A stretch of DNA of 64,000 nucleotides, taken from NCBI GenBank assembly GCA_023245935.1, contig JAHFJM010000001.1, positions 496,001 through 560,000 on the forward strand. The letters are read 5' to 3'. Shown here in pieces: positions 41,000-49,119 of the stretch. This DNA comes from Candidatus Peribacteria bacterium (GTDB lineage: Bacteria; Patescibacteriota; Gracilibacteria; Peribacterales; Peribacteraceae). The translations under genes and the position numbers were made by a program. The notes beneath the pieces were generated by a model. It ran no database searches and was not told where the DNA came from. It worked only from the letters and a program-made list of their open reading frames with translations. The stretch's first letter is position 1. Each line of letters opens with the position of its first letter.

Positions 41000-42238
41000 T
41001 CAACCCAGCAGCATACCAATCCTCTCCACCAATACCTTTGCCTGTTTCATCGTCATCGTCAGATGAGTCGGAAGCGACAGGATCGCTCTGCAGACTTTTT
41101 CGGCATTCGGATCCAAACCTGATGCATATCCCGCTTCATCAAGATCGACCGTATCCGGACAAACGACGCAGCCGGTCCAACCGTCGTCGAGATGAATGTT
41201 GTCTTTCCTGAGCAGCGCACGTTTTTCTTTCGCATTCGAGACGAAGAGCGGAAATTTTTGCAGGGGAAGATCGCTACGAATAGCTAAAAGTAATGGCCAT
41301 CCCCGTTTCTTGCCTTCCTCAAGGTAGAAGGCAGTGAGCATTCTGCGATGATCGTTGATCTCTTTCAATCTCGAGAGCGAATGAAGCGCAAGAGCGGCGC
41401 ACGCGTTCGGAAGTTTTCGGAGAAGGGGAGACATGTGCCCTTCTCTCTCATCCTCCGTGAGGATGGGGGAGAAGAGACCGATGGCATTCAGCAGTGCGAG
41501 AATCGGTTTCTGCAACCCGCACCAGATGAGTGGTCTGACGATCCAACGCATGCGCGGAGCGTACGTGAGGAGAGTGGTAACTTCATGCCAGGAGAGATCG
41601 ATCGCGCTTGATTCGAGTGATCGTATCGCTGCGCCGAGATCAGGTTTCCTCGTGATTACTGCTCCGCCTGTAATGCCGGAAATGGCTTTGTCACGACCAA
41701 AGCTCAGGATGATCGCATCGCCGAGTGTTCCGATTTCTTTCGGTCCAGAGTCATCCGGAATGACGTGCGCACAGTCTTCGATCAGAAGAATGTTGTGGAG
41801 GTCGCAGAGTACCCGAAGCCCTTTCGTATCGGCGACCATTCCGAACGTGTGTTGGCAAATCACGGCGCGTGTGCGCGGTGTGATGCACACAGCGACACTT
41901 TCCGGCGTGAGATTCAGTGTTGCTTCGTCTATATCCGCGTAGATCGGCACTCCGCCTGCTGCGTGGATTGCATTCGGCACGACGACGCAGGTGTATCCCT
42001 GCACGATGATCTCTTCTCCCGACCGGAGATTCATCGCTTTTAGAAGTGCGAGAAGCGACTCCCGCCCCGATGCGAAGAGCGAAGCGTCCCCTCCAATTTT
42101 TTTTGAGAGTGCAACACGAAGTTCTTCCGTGCTTTTCCCTTGCACGTATCGATTTGGCGCGAACGACACCGCAAGAATCTTGCGCATCGCTTCGCGATCG
42201 ACATGCGGACCGAAGGTGTGGTGGATGGGGGAGAGCAT
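41000..42238 (-). CDS. DegT/DnrJ/EryC1/StrS-type aminotransferase
   Basis: This 412-residue PLP-dependent protein is of the sugar-aminotransferase type. SLFASGRESLLALLKAMNL marks the N-terminal cofactor region, and IVQGYTCVVVPNAIHAAG and YADIDEATLNL match the family. LLIEDCAHVI (about residue 152) holds the Asp that contacts the PLP nitrogen, and SFGRDKAISGITGG (about 178) holds the Schiff-base lysine. These enzymes place an amino group on nucleotide-linked sugars for cell-surface glycans. It is 11 nt after the MurF-like gene on the same strand and shares its operon. Confidence 0.9.
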   Translation of the reverse strand: MLSPIHHTFGPHVDREAMRKILAVSFAPNRYVQGKSTEELRVALSKKIGGDASLFASGRESLLALLKAMNLRSGEEIIVQGYTCVVVPNAIHAAGGVPIYADIDEATLNLTPESVAVCITPRTRAVICQHTFGMVADTKGLRVLCDLHNILLIEDCAHVIPDDSGPKEIGTLGDAIILSFGRDKAISGITGGAVITRKPDLGAAIRSLESSAIDLSWHEVTTLLTYAPRMRWIVRPLIWCGLQKPILALLNAIGLFSPILTEDEREGHMSPLLRKLPNACAALALHSLSRLKEINDHRRMLTAFYLEEGKKRGWPLLLAIRSDLPLQKFPLFVSNAKEKRALLRKDNIHLDDGWTGCVVCPDTVDLDEAGYASGLDPNAEKVCRAILSLPTHLTMTMKQAKVLVERIGMLLG

Positions 42239-42249
42239 GATTGAACGGT

Positions 42250-43824
42250 TTATTTCCGTAGCGGAAGATCCATATCTTCCGTGGATACCGGAAGAAGTTC
42301 ATCGATCGCCGTGCGTGGCACACGACCCACGCAGACGAGCAGATCGCCTGTCTTGAGTGGCTGCGGTCTCGATGAGAGGAGTACGGCACGATCTCCAAAG
42401 CCATTGTCTCTGAAGTACTTCAGGAAGCGGGCATTGCCGATGCAGACTCTCCCGAATACTTTTGCGGCTTCTTTCGACAGTTCCGCATGCACGGATGCTT
42501 CGGATGATCCGAGCTCGATGATGCCATCAACGAGAAGCACTTTCTCCAGATGCGGTTGTTCTTTCGCCCATGCAATTGCCGCACGGAAGCTATCGGGGCT
42601 TGAGTTATACGTGTCATCCAGAACCGTCACTCCGCGGATCGTCTTCACTTGGAACGAACGCGCAAGCGACACAAATGTCTTGAGCTCTTTCGCGATTTCT
42701 GGAAGGGTCATGCCGAGTTTCAGCGAAGCGGCAATCGCAAACAGCACACTGGTTACGAGATGTGTTCCGGCGAGCGGTACGAGGAATCGTTGGTTTTCGA
42801 CTGTGAATCGGATACCGTTCCCCGTTTCTTCAATATCGAGAGCACAGAGGTCGGCGCGTCCGTCCGTACCGACCGTTGTGACGGGGCAGCGACACAGATC
42901 CCTGAGTTTCTCACTCATGGCATTATCATGGTTCATGAATGCGGCGCCATCATCGGGCAGTGCGGCGAAGAGTTCTCCTTTCGCATCACGAATGGCTTCC
43001 AGACTGCCGAAGAGGGCAAGGTGCTGCTCTCCGATAAACGTGATGATGCCAAATTTCGGTCGTGCAATCTCACTCAGGAGTTTGATTTCGCCTTTCGTAT
43101 ACGCGCCCATTTCCACGATCAGGATTCCCGGCCAATCCGTGGGCTTGTCTTTGAGGATTTTGATGAACCATGCGGCAACACCCATTTCCGTATTCACGTG
43201 AACCGGAGTTGCAAGAGCGCCCTGTTTTTTCAGAATGTGTGCAAGCAGCTCTTTCGTTGTCGTCTTCCCGACACTTCCGGTGATGCCGATGACGGTGATA
43301 TTCGGATGAGCGAGACGCAGGTTTGTCGCTGTGCTCAGCGTTCGCTTCTTCAAGAACTGATCGATGGGTTTTGTGAGGAGCCAGCTGAGAAGAATCCAGA
43401 GAGGGCAGAGGAAAGGAATGATGACGAGCAGTGGCAGAGATGACAGAGAAATCAAAAAGAGCATGGGGATCACAATGCTCAGTGCCAACATCAGAAGTGC
43501 TTTCGCTGTGAAGACGGGCAGCGGCTGTTTCCGGAGCAGTATTTGCACGCAGGAGAGGACGGCAAGGACGATGAGCAATCCGAGTGTCACTTCCGTTCCG
43601 ATGAAGACAGGATCCGTGAAGATGAATCCGACAATGGCAATCAGCATCGATGCGCCGAGAATTCTCGGGCGAAGGGTTCCGTAGAGTTGCGAAGCGATGC
43701 CTTCGCGCTTCAGATGTTCCATCAACCGATCAAGTCGCCACTCTTTCACCTGCCAGAGTGAGAGCAGTGTCAGAGTGGGGGAGAGACACGCCAGAAATGT
43801 GAGGACGAGGATGATGAGTATCAT
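42250..43824 (-). CDS. murF: MurF-type ligase with N-terminal membrane domain
   Basis: This 524-residue protein joins an N-terminal membrane region of about five helices (residues 1-150; LIILVLTFLACLSPTLTLLSL, VTLGLLIVLAVLSCVQILL and others) to a Mur ligase. The ligase has ATP-binding GITGSVGKTTTKELLAHIL (about 178), GILIVEMGAYTKGEI, and the C-terminal domain SFQVKTIRGVTVLDDTYNSSPDS. The last signature is typical of MurF, which adds D-Ala-D-Ala to the UDP-MurNAc tripeptide. Cytoplasmic MurF normally lacks membrane helices, so this form is tethered. It overlaps the hydrolase gene by four bases (ATGA). Confidence 0.87.
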   Translation of the reverse strand: MILIILVLTFLACLSPTLTLLSLWQVKEWRLDRLMEHLKREGIASQLYGTLRPRILGASMLIAIVGFIFTDPVFIGTEVTLGLLIVLAVLSCVQILLRKQPLPVFTAKALLMLALSIVIPMLFLISLSSLPLLVIIPFLCPLWILLSWLLTKPIDQFLKKRTLSTATNLRLAHPNITVIGITGSVGKTTTKELLAHILKKQGALATPVHVNTEMGVAAWFIKILKDKPTDWPGILIVEMGAYTKGEIKLLSEIARPKFGIITFIGEQHLALFGSLEAIRDAKGELFAALPDDGAAFMNHDNAMSEKLRDLCRCPVTTVGTDGRADLCALDIEETGNGIRFTVENQRFLVPLAGTHLVTSVLFAIAASLKLGMTLPEIAKELKTFVSLARSFQVKTIRGVTVLDDTYNSSPDSFRAAIAWAKEQPHLEKVLLVDGIIELGSSEASVHAELSKEAAKVFGRVCIGNARFLKYFRDNGFGDRAVLLSSRPQPLKTGDLLVCVGRVPRTAIDELLPVSTEDMDLPLRK

Positions 43825-44588
43825 GAGGGGTTCATTCTAGCGCGAATCACGGCTGCAATCTCGGTGGCTCTGTCTCTGTGCACGCCGTGCCGAACGCCTT
43901 CGTACGCATGCAGTATGCTTCCATGGATTTCTTTCTTCAGAACCAATGCATCGGAAAACGGCGTCATACGATCTTCTTTGCCCCAGAAGATATCGGTTGC
44001 GATGCGGATTTCTTTGAGGATCGGTCGCAGGTCTTCCGAGCTGACGTTGATGAGTGTCTGCCGCATCAGGGGGCTCGCCGTTTCGTAGTCATGCACGCGT
44101 ACGAGCTTGTAGAGGAGTTTTTTTCCGAGCGGAGCGAGAAGCGTGAGTCCCGGAATCGAGAGAAAAAACTTCCCGGTCTTGCTGAGCGTCAGTCCGAGAA
44201 TGCGTTTGAAGTGTCTCGGATGACGTATGCCGGCTGCGGCACAGAGGTAGAGGTGGGTGATTGGGGTTTGGGATCGAGGGTTTGGGATAGGGAAAGACTG
44301 ACGATGTGCCAATGTGAGAGCAATGCGACCACCGTGTGAATGTCCGAGAAGATGAATGCCACTTTCCACGTTTACTTTTCCAGCTTTCACCTGTTTCATG
44401 ATCCACTCCTCCACCCAATCCGCATAGTCATCGGTCTTCCATGGTTTCTTCGGTTCCGGCTCGGATCCGAAGCCCGGAAGATCCGGTGTGAGGATGTCGA
44501 TTTGTTCGCCTTTCAGTGTTGCTCGAAGCTCCGTGAAGGATTCTTTCGAGCCTCCCCAACCGTGCAGACAGACAAGTACGTGCTTCAT
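43821..44588 (-). CDS. Alpha/beta hydrolase
   Basis: This 255-residue protein has the alpha/beta-hydrolase order: oxyanion region VCLHGWGGSKESF (residues 6-18), LTPDLPGFG, nucleophile elbow LLGHSHGGRIAL (Ser about 84), acid IFWGKEDRMTP (Asp about 208) and His in GVRHGVHRD (about 236). The substrate is unknown; the link to MurF suggests a cell-wall or ester-cleaving role. An insert after ALAHRQ (FPIPNPRSQTPITH, about residue 100) is coded by a C/T-rich repeat. TATACT lies six bases before the ATG. Confidence 0.88.
   Translation of the reverse strand: MKHVLVCLHGWGGSKESFTELRATLKGEQIDILTPDLPGFGSEPEPKKPWKTDDYADWVEEWIMKQVKAGKVNVESGIHLLGHSHGGRIALTLAHRQSFPIPNPRSQTPITHLYLCAAAGIRHPRHFKRILGLTLSKTGKFFLSIPGLTLLAPLGKKLLYKLVRVHDYETASPLMRQTLINVSSEDLRPILKEIRIATDIFWGKEDRMTPFSDALVLKKEIHGSILHAYEGVRHGVHRDRATEIAAVIRARMNPS
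44251..44292. repeat. In-gene G/T-rich repeat in hydrolase
   Basis: Plus-strand sequence contains GGGTGATTGGGGTTTGGGAT and GAGGGTTTGGGATAGGG, that is, tandem GGGTTTGGGAT units. It is read in frame as a Pro/Asn/Gln/Ser-rich segment. Confidence 0.65.
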
Positions 44589-44594
44589 TCATGA

Positions 44595-44600
44595 AGTATA
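44595..44600 (-). promoter_or_regulatory. -10 element of hydrolase-murF operon
   Basis: Minus-strand TATACT ends six bases before the ATG at 44588. Confidence 0.55.
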
Positions 44601-44615
44601 GCTCTTTCCGGGAAC

Positions 44616-44644
44616 TTGCTAAATATTATAAAATAGTATATAAT
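44616..44644 (+). promoter_or_regulatory. Promoter of Cys-repeat surface protein
   Basis: TTGCTA (44616-44621), 17 nt, TATAAT (44639-44644). A leader of about 27 nt without a Shine-Dalgarno sequence precedes the ATG at 44678. It shares AAATAGTATATAAT with the 35.8-kb promoter. Confidence 0.65.
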
Positions 44645-44677
44645 AGTTATGTTATTTATTCTTACACACATATCAAT

Positions 44678-45364
44678 ATGGAAACGAATACCGTAGAGAA
44701 AAAGAAACATACTGTTGTTGTCTGCTTATTCTTAGCGTTCATTCTTCTTGCGACCGTCTTCGTCTTTCTCAAGGAATCGCATGCGGATGGGGTGATGATG
44801 CCACCCATGATGCCACCTCCTCCGATCAGCAGCTCTTCGAGTTCTTTGTTCTTGATGCCTGCAATGCCACCTCCTCCGATCAGCAGCTCAAGCTCCTCCT
44901 TTTTGATGCCTGCAATGCCGCCTCCTCCGATGAGCAGCTCTTCGAGCATTGCTCCCTCTATGCCGGCCATGTCTGCTCCGGCAGCAGCAACTCTTGCTCC
45001 GCCTGCATCCACTTGCGGCAATGCGATCTGCGAAGCAAGCGAGGGTCCTGCAATCTGCCCTGCGGACTGTATGCCTGCCACATTTTGCGGAGACGCTCTA
45101 TGCAACGGAACCGAGACGCCCGCCACCTGTTCCATGGACTGCATGCCTGTCTCCACTTGCGGCAATGCGATCTGCGAAGCAAGCGAGGGTCCGGCAACCT
45201 GTCCGATCGACTGTATGCCTTCTACATTCTGCGGAGATGCCCTGTGTAACGGAACCGAGACGCCCGCCACCTGCTCCATGGACTGCATGCCTGTCTCCAC
45301 TTGCGGCAATGCGATCTGCGAAGTAGGTGAGGGCCCGGCAACCTGTCCCATAGACTGCATGTAA
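44678..45364 (+). CDS. Repeat-built Pro/Ser- and Cys-rich surface protein
   Basis: This 228-residue protein has an N-terminal membrane anchor or signal (VVVCLFLAFILLATVFVFL, residues 11-29). A stalk of three near-identical Pro-Met/Ser blocks (MPPPPISSSSSS type, about 17-18 residues each) follows. Then come five 24-residue Cys modules of two alternating types: CGNAICEASEGPATCPIDCMP and FCGDALCNGTETPATCSMDC. Each module has four Cys, so each probably folds as a small disulfide or metal knot. The frame opens at 44591, but the ATG at 44678 follows a good promoter. It is monocistronic, with a strong terminator 21 nt after the stop. The function is unknown; an exposed adhesin or binding protein is inferred. 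Confidence 0.8.
   Translation: METNTVEKKKHTVVVCLFLAFILLATVFVFLKESHADGVMMPPMMPPPPISSSSSSLFLMPAMPPPPISSSSSSFLMPAMPPPPMSSSSSIAPSMPAMSAPAAATLAPPASTCGNAICEASEGPAICPADCMPATFCGDALCNGTETPATCSMDCMPVSTCGNAICEASEGPATCPIDCMPSTFCGDALCNGTETPATCSMDCMPVSTCGNAICEVGEGPATCPIDCM
45011..45364 (+). repeat. 144-bp tandem repeat coding Cys modules
   Basis: The sequence ACTTGCGGCAATGCGATCTG occurs at 45011, 45155 and 45299, exactly 144 bp apart. Two full units and a partial third differ at only a few bases, so the duplication is recent or homogenised. Confidence 0.9.
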
Positions 45365-45385
45365 TATCTATCGATCGTTTTCTTG

Positions 45386-45413
45386 AAAGTGAGCCTCCGG
45401 GCTCACTTTTTTT
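45386..45413 (+). terminator. Rho-independent terminator
   Basis: AAAGTGAGCC-TCCG-GGCTCACTTT is a perfect 10-bp stem with a 4-nt loop, followed by TTTTG. It ends the Cys-repeat surface protein gene. Confidence 0.92.
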
Positions 45414-45447
45414 GTATTGCAATGAAGCGTAAAAGAATGAGAAGTAA

Positions 45448-45475
45448 TTGACAATATCGAGAAAAAATGTAGATT
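45448..45475 (+). promoter_or_regulatory. Promoter of Ser/Thr kinase
   Basis: TTGACA (45448-45453), 16 nt, TAGATT (45470-45475), then eight bases to the ATG at 45484. The TTG of the -35 box is the apparent start of a longer frame and should not be taken as a start codon. Confidence 0.6.
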
Positions 45476-45483
45476 ACAACTTA

Positions 45484-47841
45484 ATGTTGGATCACGATTC
45501 ATCACATCAAGACCGTTGGCATCCCGGCGCAGTTGCGCTCTCAGATCCTCCCGGTTCAGCAGCTCCTTCTCAGGTGATCGCTTCGATGGATACTCCGGTT
45601 TCTTCGAAAGCCCCCGGCGACGAAGATTCGGCGGAGACTTTGTTGAGTAAATTTGAATATCTGTACGGTCTTACGAAGGGAGATCCGAGAAGCGAACGTA
45701 TCAGGGAAAGGATCAGCAAGTTTTCATCGGCAGACTTAAGTGCTCACCGCTATCAGGTTATCGCAGCTCTGTCGGGTGAAATTTACGAAGATCCTGCCGC
45801 TCCTCAAGCTGTCGCTCTCCGCTTTCATGAAGCTTCTCCTGCCACCTCCATCATCGAGGCTACCGATGGTCGGAAATTTCCCATTATCGATCCGGAGCTT
45901 GGGAAAGGGGGGCAAGGATTTGTTTTGCTTGTCGAAGATTCCACATTTCCGATCGAAGACGGCAGACATGATCAGGTTGTGAAGGAATGCCCGATCGATG
46001 TGATGGAGAAATCGAGAGGGAAAAAGTGGATTGCCGCCGAACCTGATCCGCAGTCTCAAATTGCGCGTCTTTCACGGGAAGCGAGTATTGCCGAAGAGCT
46101 TTCACGAAAAGACCTGAAGTACATCGCTCCGAAATTTCTGGGGAGAGGAACCCGCAGGACGGTAACGGAAACAGGTGAGGAAAAATTTCATGCGTTCATT
46201 CAGTATGAATTCGCTCGCAGCATGTCGGCACAGCATCTTCGGGACGGCATGGGTGAGGAAACAATGCCTCTACGCGCTTTTTATGATCTGGCACTGCAGA
46301 TGCTCATCAGTACGTATGGTTTCCATCGGGCTACATTCATTCATCGAGATATCAAGCCCGGAAATTTTGTCATCCGGTCTGACGGCAAGGGAACGATGAT
46401 CATCGATTATGGATTTGCGAAGAGGAAGCATGATGATGAAGGCGATGAAGACATGACTGTGCTGACGCAAGCCGGCGTCCTGATGGGAACTCCGCCGTAC
46501 ATGTCTCCGGAACAATTTGATTCTCCCGCATCCGTCGATGAAAAGTCGGATGTCTATTCTCTGGCCGTTACCTTGAATCAATTATTGACCGGTCGTTTGG
46601 TTTTCAAGTGCGCAAATGCGACGGAGTATCGTTTGGCACACTTGAACAAATCTCCAACGGACACCATCGATCATTTGAGGACCCTCGGTCTTCCGGAAGA
46701 AATGGTGACTGCGCTTGCAAACGCTCTTGCGAAAAACCCCGAGCAGCGACCGAGCGTTGAAGATTTGATGACTGTGTTCCTGCAGCATTCAAGTTTTGAT
46801 CGGACATTGAAGCCAAAAGACATGCTTGAAAAAGCGAAGAAGGGTCTGATGAAGCTTCAACTGCCGGAGGAGCTTCTTCAAAAAGTAACAAGGGCGGATG
46901 CCCCGCTTCCTTCAGGATTTCCTTCCAGTCCGAATGATCGGGACGATAAGGGTGCAGAGAGCATGTACTCTGCTCTCAAAGATGCGTATCCGGAACAGGT
47001 GGTCGCTTCCACTCGAAAAGGTGTCGGTCGCGTTCTCCGGTCTGTCGTTGCACTCGGAGTCGCAGCCGTTGCGGCAGGAGGCGGTTATGCCTTCTCGCAT
47101 CGAAATGACGGAAAGGAGAAGGATGACACTATCCCTCCTGTCGTCAGACCTCTTGAACCGGACGTTCCTTCCGAGCCCGTGGCTCAGAAGGTATCTCACG
47201 AGTCAGTACCCGATCAACTTGCAACACCAACGCTATCTGCAGAGCTGCCTGTGAGCGATACAAAGTCCCCAGAGCAACTTGCCGCAGAAAAAATCTTCCC
47301 GTCATCCGATCTTTTTAAGGGAACGGTCAAGGATGGCAAGCTGACCAAGCTTATTCTGTTCTCAGGCAAGTCTTGTGAGATGGCTCCCGAAGCTTTCACG
47401 ACGTATATGAGTGGAGGAGCTGTTCGTATCGTTCAGTTTTCGATGACTATTCCTCAGCTTGCGAAATATTTCGGAATGTCGGAGGAAGCATTGCCTTTGG
47501 ATGCAGTGGCGAAGACGCAAAAATCCGTTACCGCCACTCTTATCGTCAATCCCGGCAATGAATTTATCTTTGCTCCCGAGCGAATGGGATGGGCAGTCGG
47601 TTCGGACAAGGGTGTTTCTGTGTTTTCCAATGCTGAGAAGAATACGTTCAAACCTTGTTTCGGCGAGAATGCTTCCGCGTCACCGATAGCCGGTTTCAGC
47701 GGTAATGAAACGATGTTGAAAGTGCTTCAGGAATTGCCTCTTCCTGAAGAATTTGACGCTTTGGATGAAACTCAAAAAGGATGCTTGAAAGTTATCGGGC
47801 ACTGGAAGAAAGTCTGTGAGACAGTACAGAAGAAGCAGTAA
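45484..47841 (+). CDS. Membrane-bound Ser/Thr protein kinase (PknB-like)
   Basis: This 785-residue protein has a Hanks-type kinase domain (about residues 135-430) after an acidic, disordered start. Seen are the glycine loop LGKGGQGFVLL, the ATP lysine VVKECP (about 166), catalytic loop FIHRDIKPGNFVI (about 285), metal motif as DYG rather than DFG (IIDYGFAKRK, about 306) and activation segment GTPPYMSPEQF (about 340). One transmembrane helix (SVVALGVAAVAAGGGYAF, about 520-537) leads to an outer domain of about 245 residues that is not PASTA-like. The kinase is cytoplasmic and the outer domain probably senses the surface. The convergent DEAD gene ends 5 nt away. Confidence 0.93.
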   Translation: MLDHDSSHQDRWHPGAVALSDPPGSAAPSQVIASMDTPVSSKAPGDEDSAETLLSKFEYLYGLTKGDPRSERIRERISKFSSADLSAHRYQVIAALSGEIYEDPAAPQAVALRFHEASPATSIIEATDGRKFPIIDPELGKGGQGFVLLVEDSTFPIEDGRHDQVVKECPIDVMEKSRGKKWIAAEPDPQSQIARLSREASIAEELSRKDLKYIAPKFLGRGTRRTVTETGEEKFHAFIQYEFARSMSAQHLRDGMGEETMPLRAFYDLALQMLISTYGFHRATFIHRDIKPGNFVIRSDGKGTMIIDYGFAKRKHDDEGDEDMTVLTQAGVLMGTPPYMSPEQFDSPASVDEKSDVYSLAVTLNQLLTGRLVFKCANATEYRLAHLNKSPTDTIDHLRTLGLPEEMVTALANALAKNPEQRPSVEDLMTVFLQHSSFDRTLKPKDMLEKAKKGLMKLQLPEELLQKVTRADAPLPSGFPSSPNDRDDKGAESMYSALKDAYPEQVVASTRKGVGRVLRSVVALGVAAVAAGGGYAFSHRNDGKEKDDTIPPVVRPLEPDVPSEPVAQKVSHESVPDQLATPTLSAELPVSDTKSPEQLAAEKIFPSSDLFKGTVKDGKLTKLILFSGKSCEMAPEAFTTYMSGGAVRIVQFSMTIPQLAKYFGMSEEALPLDAVAKTQKSVTATLIVNPGNEFIFAPERMGWAVGSDKGVSVFSNAEKNTFKPCFGENASASPIAGFSGNETMLKVLQELPLPEEFDALDETQKGCLKVIGHWKKVCETVQKKQ

Positions 47842-47846
47842 CGTCT

Positions 47847-49082
47847 CTAGCGACGACGATATCCCCCATGCGCTCTTCCTTGTGTGCGACGTTGACCGAA
47901 AGCCGGCCTCGGTCTATATGCAGGTCTGGGTGCGGAGGCAACATGTTTCATGCCTTGGACTGATGGCATCTCGGTGACGGCGATCGTCGTGCGGATCAGT
48001 CGTTCGATCGTGCGGACTTCTCCGCGCTGATCGTGATTGACGAATGAAATCGCTTGTCCTGCTTTGCCGGCTCTTCCCGTTCTGCCGATCCTGTGCACAT
48101 AGTCTTCCGGATTGTCCGGAAGGTCGAAGTTCACGACGAGTTCCAGGTCCACCACATCGATGCCGCGTGCGGCGATGTCGGTGGCAACGAGGACGCGGTA
48201 CCTTCCCGTCTTGAATCCTGCGAGTGCTTCCCTGCGCTGCGGGAGCGAGCGATTGCTGTGAATCTCCGCTGTCTTATGACCGAGCGCAATGAGCGCGCTC
48301 GCAAGTTTCTTGGCACCGTGCTTGGTGCGGACGAAGACTAAGACCGTTCCCGTCGAATCTTTCAGGAGTTTGTCGAGGAGTCCGACTTTCTCCTCTTTCT
48401 TCAGAATGATCATGTGCTGCTCCACGCGTTCCGCAGCCGTTCCCGCAGGAGCGACTTCGATACGGATCGGGAGACGCATGTGCTTTGCGGCGATTTGTGC
48501 GATCGCAAGCGGCATGGTGGCGGAGAAGAGGAGTGTCTGACGCTCGGGTGGAACCACTTTCAGAATTTTCTGAATCTGCGGCGCAAAGCCCATATCGAGC
48601 ATGCGGTCGGCTTCGTCCAGCACAAGCACTGTCACTTCACGCAGTGTGATTGTGCGCTGCTCGAGGTGGTCAATCAGGCGACCGGGAGTGGCAACCAGAA
48701 TGCGCGGGTTCCTTTTGATCATCTGGCGCTGCAACGACATCGATGCCCCGCCGATGAAGACGGCAATGCCGATGCCCAGTTTGAAGGCGATCTTCCGGAG
48801 CGATTCTTCGACTTGCTGCGCGAGTTCTCTCGTTGGCACGATGATGAGTGCGCGTCCTTTTCCCTGATGCAACCGTTGGAGGAGGGGAATGCCGAAGGCG
48901 AGCGTCTTGCCCGTTCCGGTCTGTGCGATGCCGATCATGTCTTTTCCTTCGAGACCCGATGGGATCGCTTTATGTTGAATGGGAGTCGGAACCAAAATTT
49001 TCATTTCCGTCAGAACGCCGAGAATGTTCGGCGCAATCCCGAGTGAAGAGAATGTTGCTGCCGGTTCGTTGTCTATCGTCAT
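47847..49082 (-). CDS. DEAD-box RNA helicase (RhlE-like)
   Basis: This 411-residue protein has all DEAD-box motifs: Q motif PTPIQHKAIP (about residue 33), I AQTGTGKT (about 53), Ia PTRELAQQ, Ib TPGRLIDH, II VLDEADRMLDMGF (about 152), III SATMP, IV VLVFVRTKHGAKKLA, V VLVATDIAARGIDV (about 300), VI YVHRIGRTGRAGK (about 330). The Arg/Pro-rich C-terminal tail (YRPRPAFGQRRTQGR) is typical of RNA-binding extensions. It unwinds structured RNA in ribosome assembly or decay. TAATACT lies eight bases upstream. Confidence 0.94.
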   Translation of the reverse strand: MTIDNEPAATFSSLGIAPNILGVLTEMKILVPTPIQHKAIPSGLEGKDMIGIAQTGTGKTLAFGIPLLQRLHQGKGRALIIVPTRELAQQVEESLRKIAFKLGIGIAVFIGGASMSLQRQMIKRNPRILVATPGRLIDHLEQRTITLREVTVLVLDEADRMLDMGFAPQIQKILKVVPPERQTLLFSATMPLAIAQIAAKHMRLPIRIEVAPAGTAAERVEQHMIILKKEEKVGLLDKLLKDSTGTVLVFVRTKHGAKKLASALIALGHKTAEIHSNRSLPQRREALAGFKTGRYRVLVATDIAARGIDVVDLELVVNFDLPDNPEDYVHRIGRTGRAGKAGQAISFVNHDQRGEVRTIERLIRTTIAVTEMPSVQGMKHVASAPRPAYRPRPAFGQRRTQGRAHGGYRRR

Positions 49083-49104
49083 GTTCCGCTAGTATTACAC
49101 ATTC

Positions 49105-49113
49105 TGCTACTCT
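49105..49113 (+). promoter_or_regulatory. Extended -10 promoter of DMT transporter
   Basis: TGC-TACTCT ends six bases before the ATG at 49120. Confidence 0.5.
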
Positions 49114-49119
49114 CTGTCC

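Noticed and set aside
44662-45360. 232-residue open frame antisense to the Cys-repeat gene
   Set aside because: Its repeats simply mirror the DNA repeats of the plus-strand gene, which has a promoter, signal peptide and terminator.
45011-45364. Possible CRISPR array because of regular spacing
   Set aside because: The 144-bp units are contiguous coding repeats without variable spacers, and no cas genes are present.
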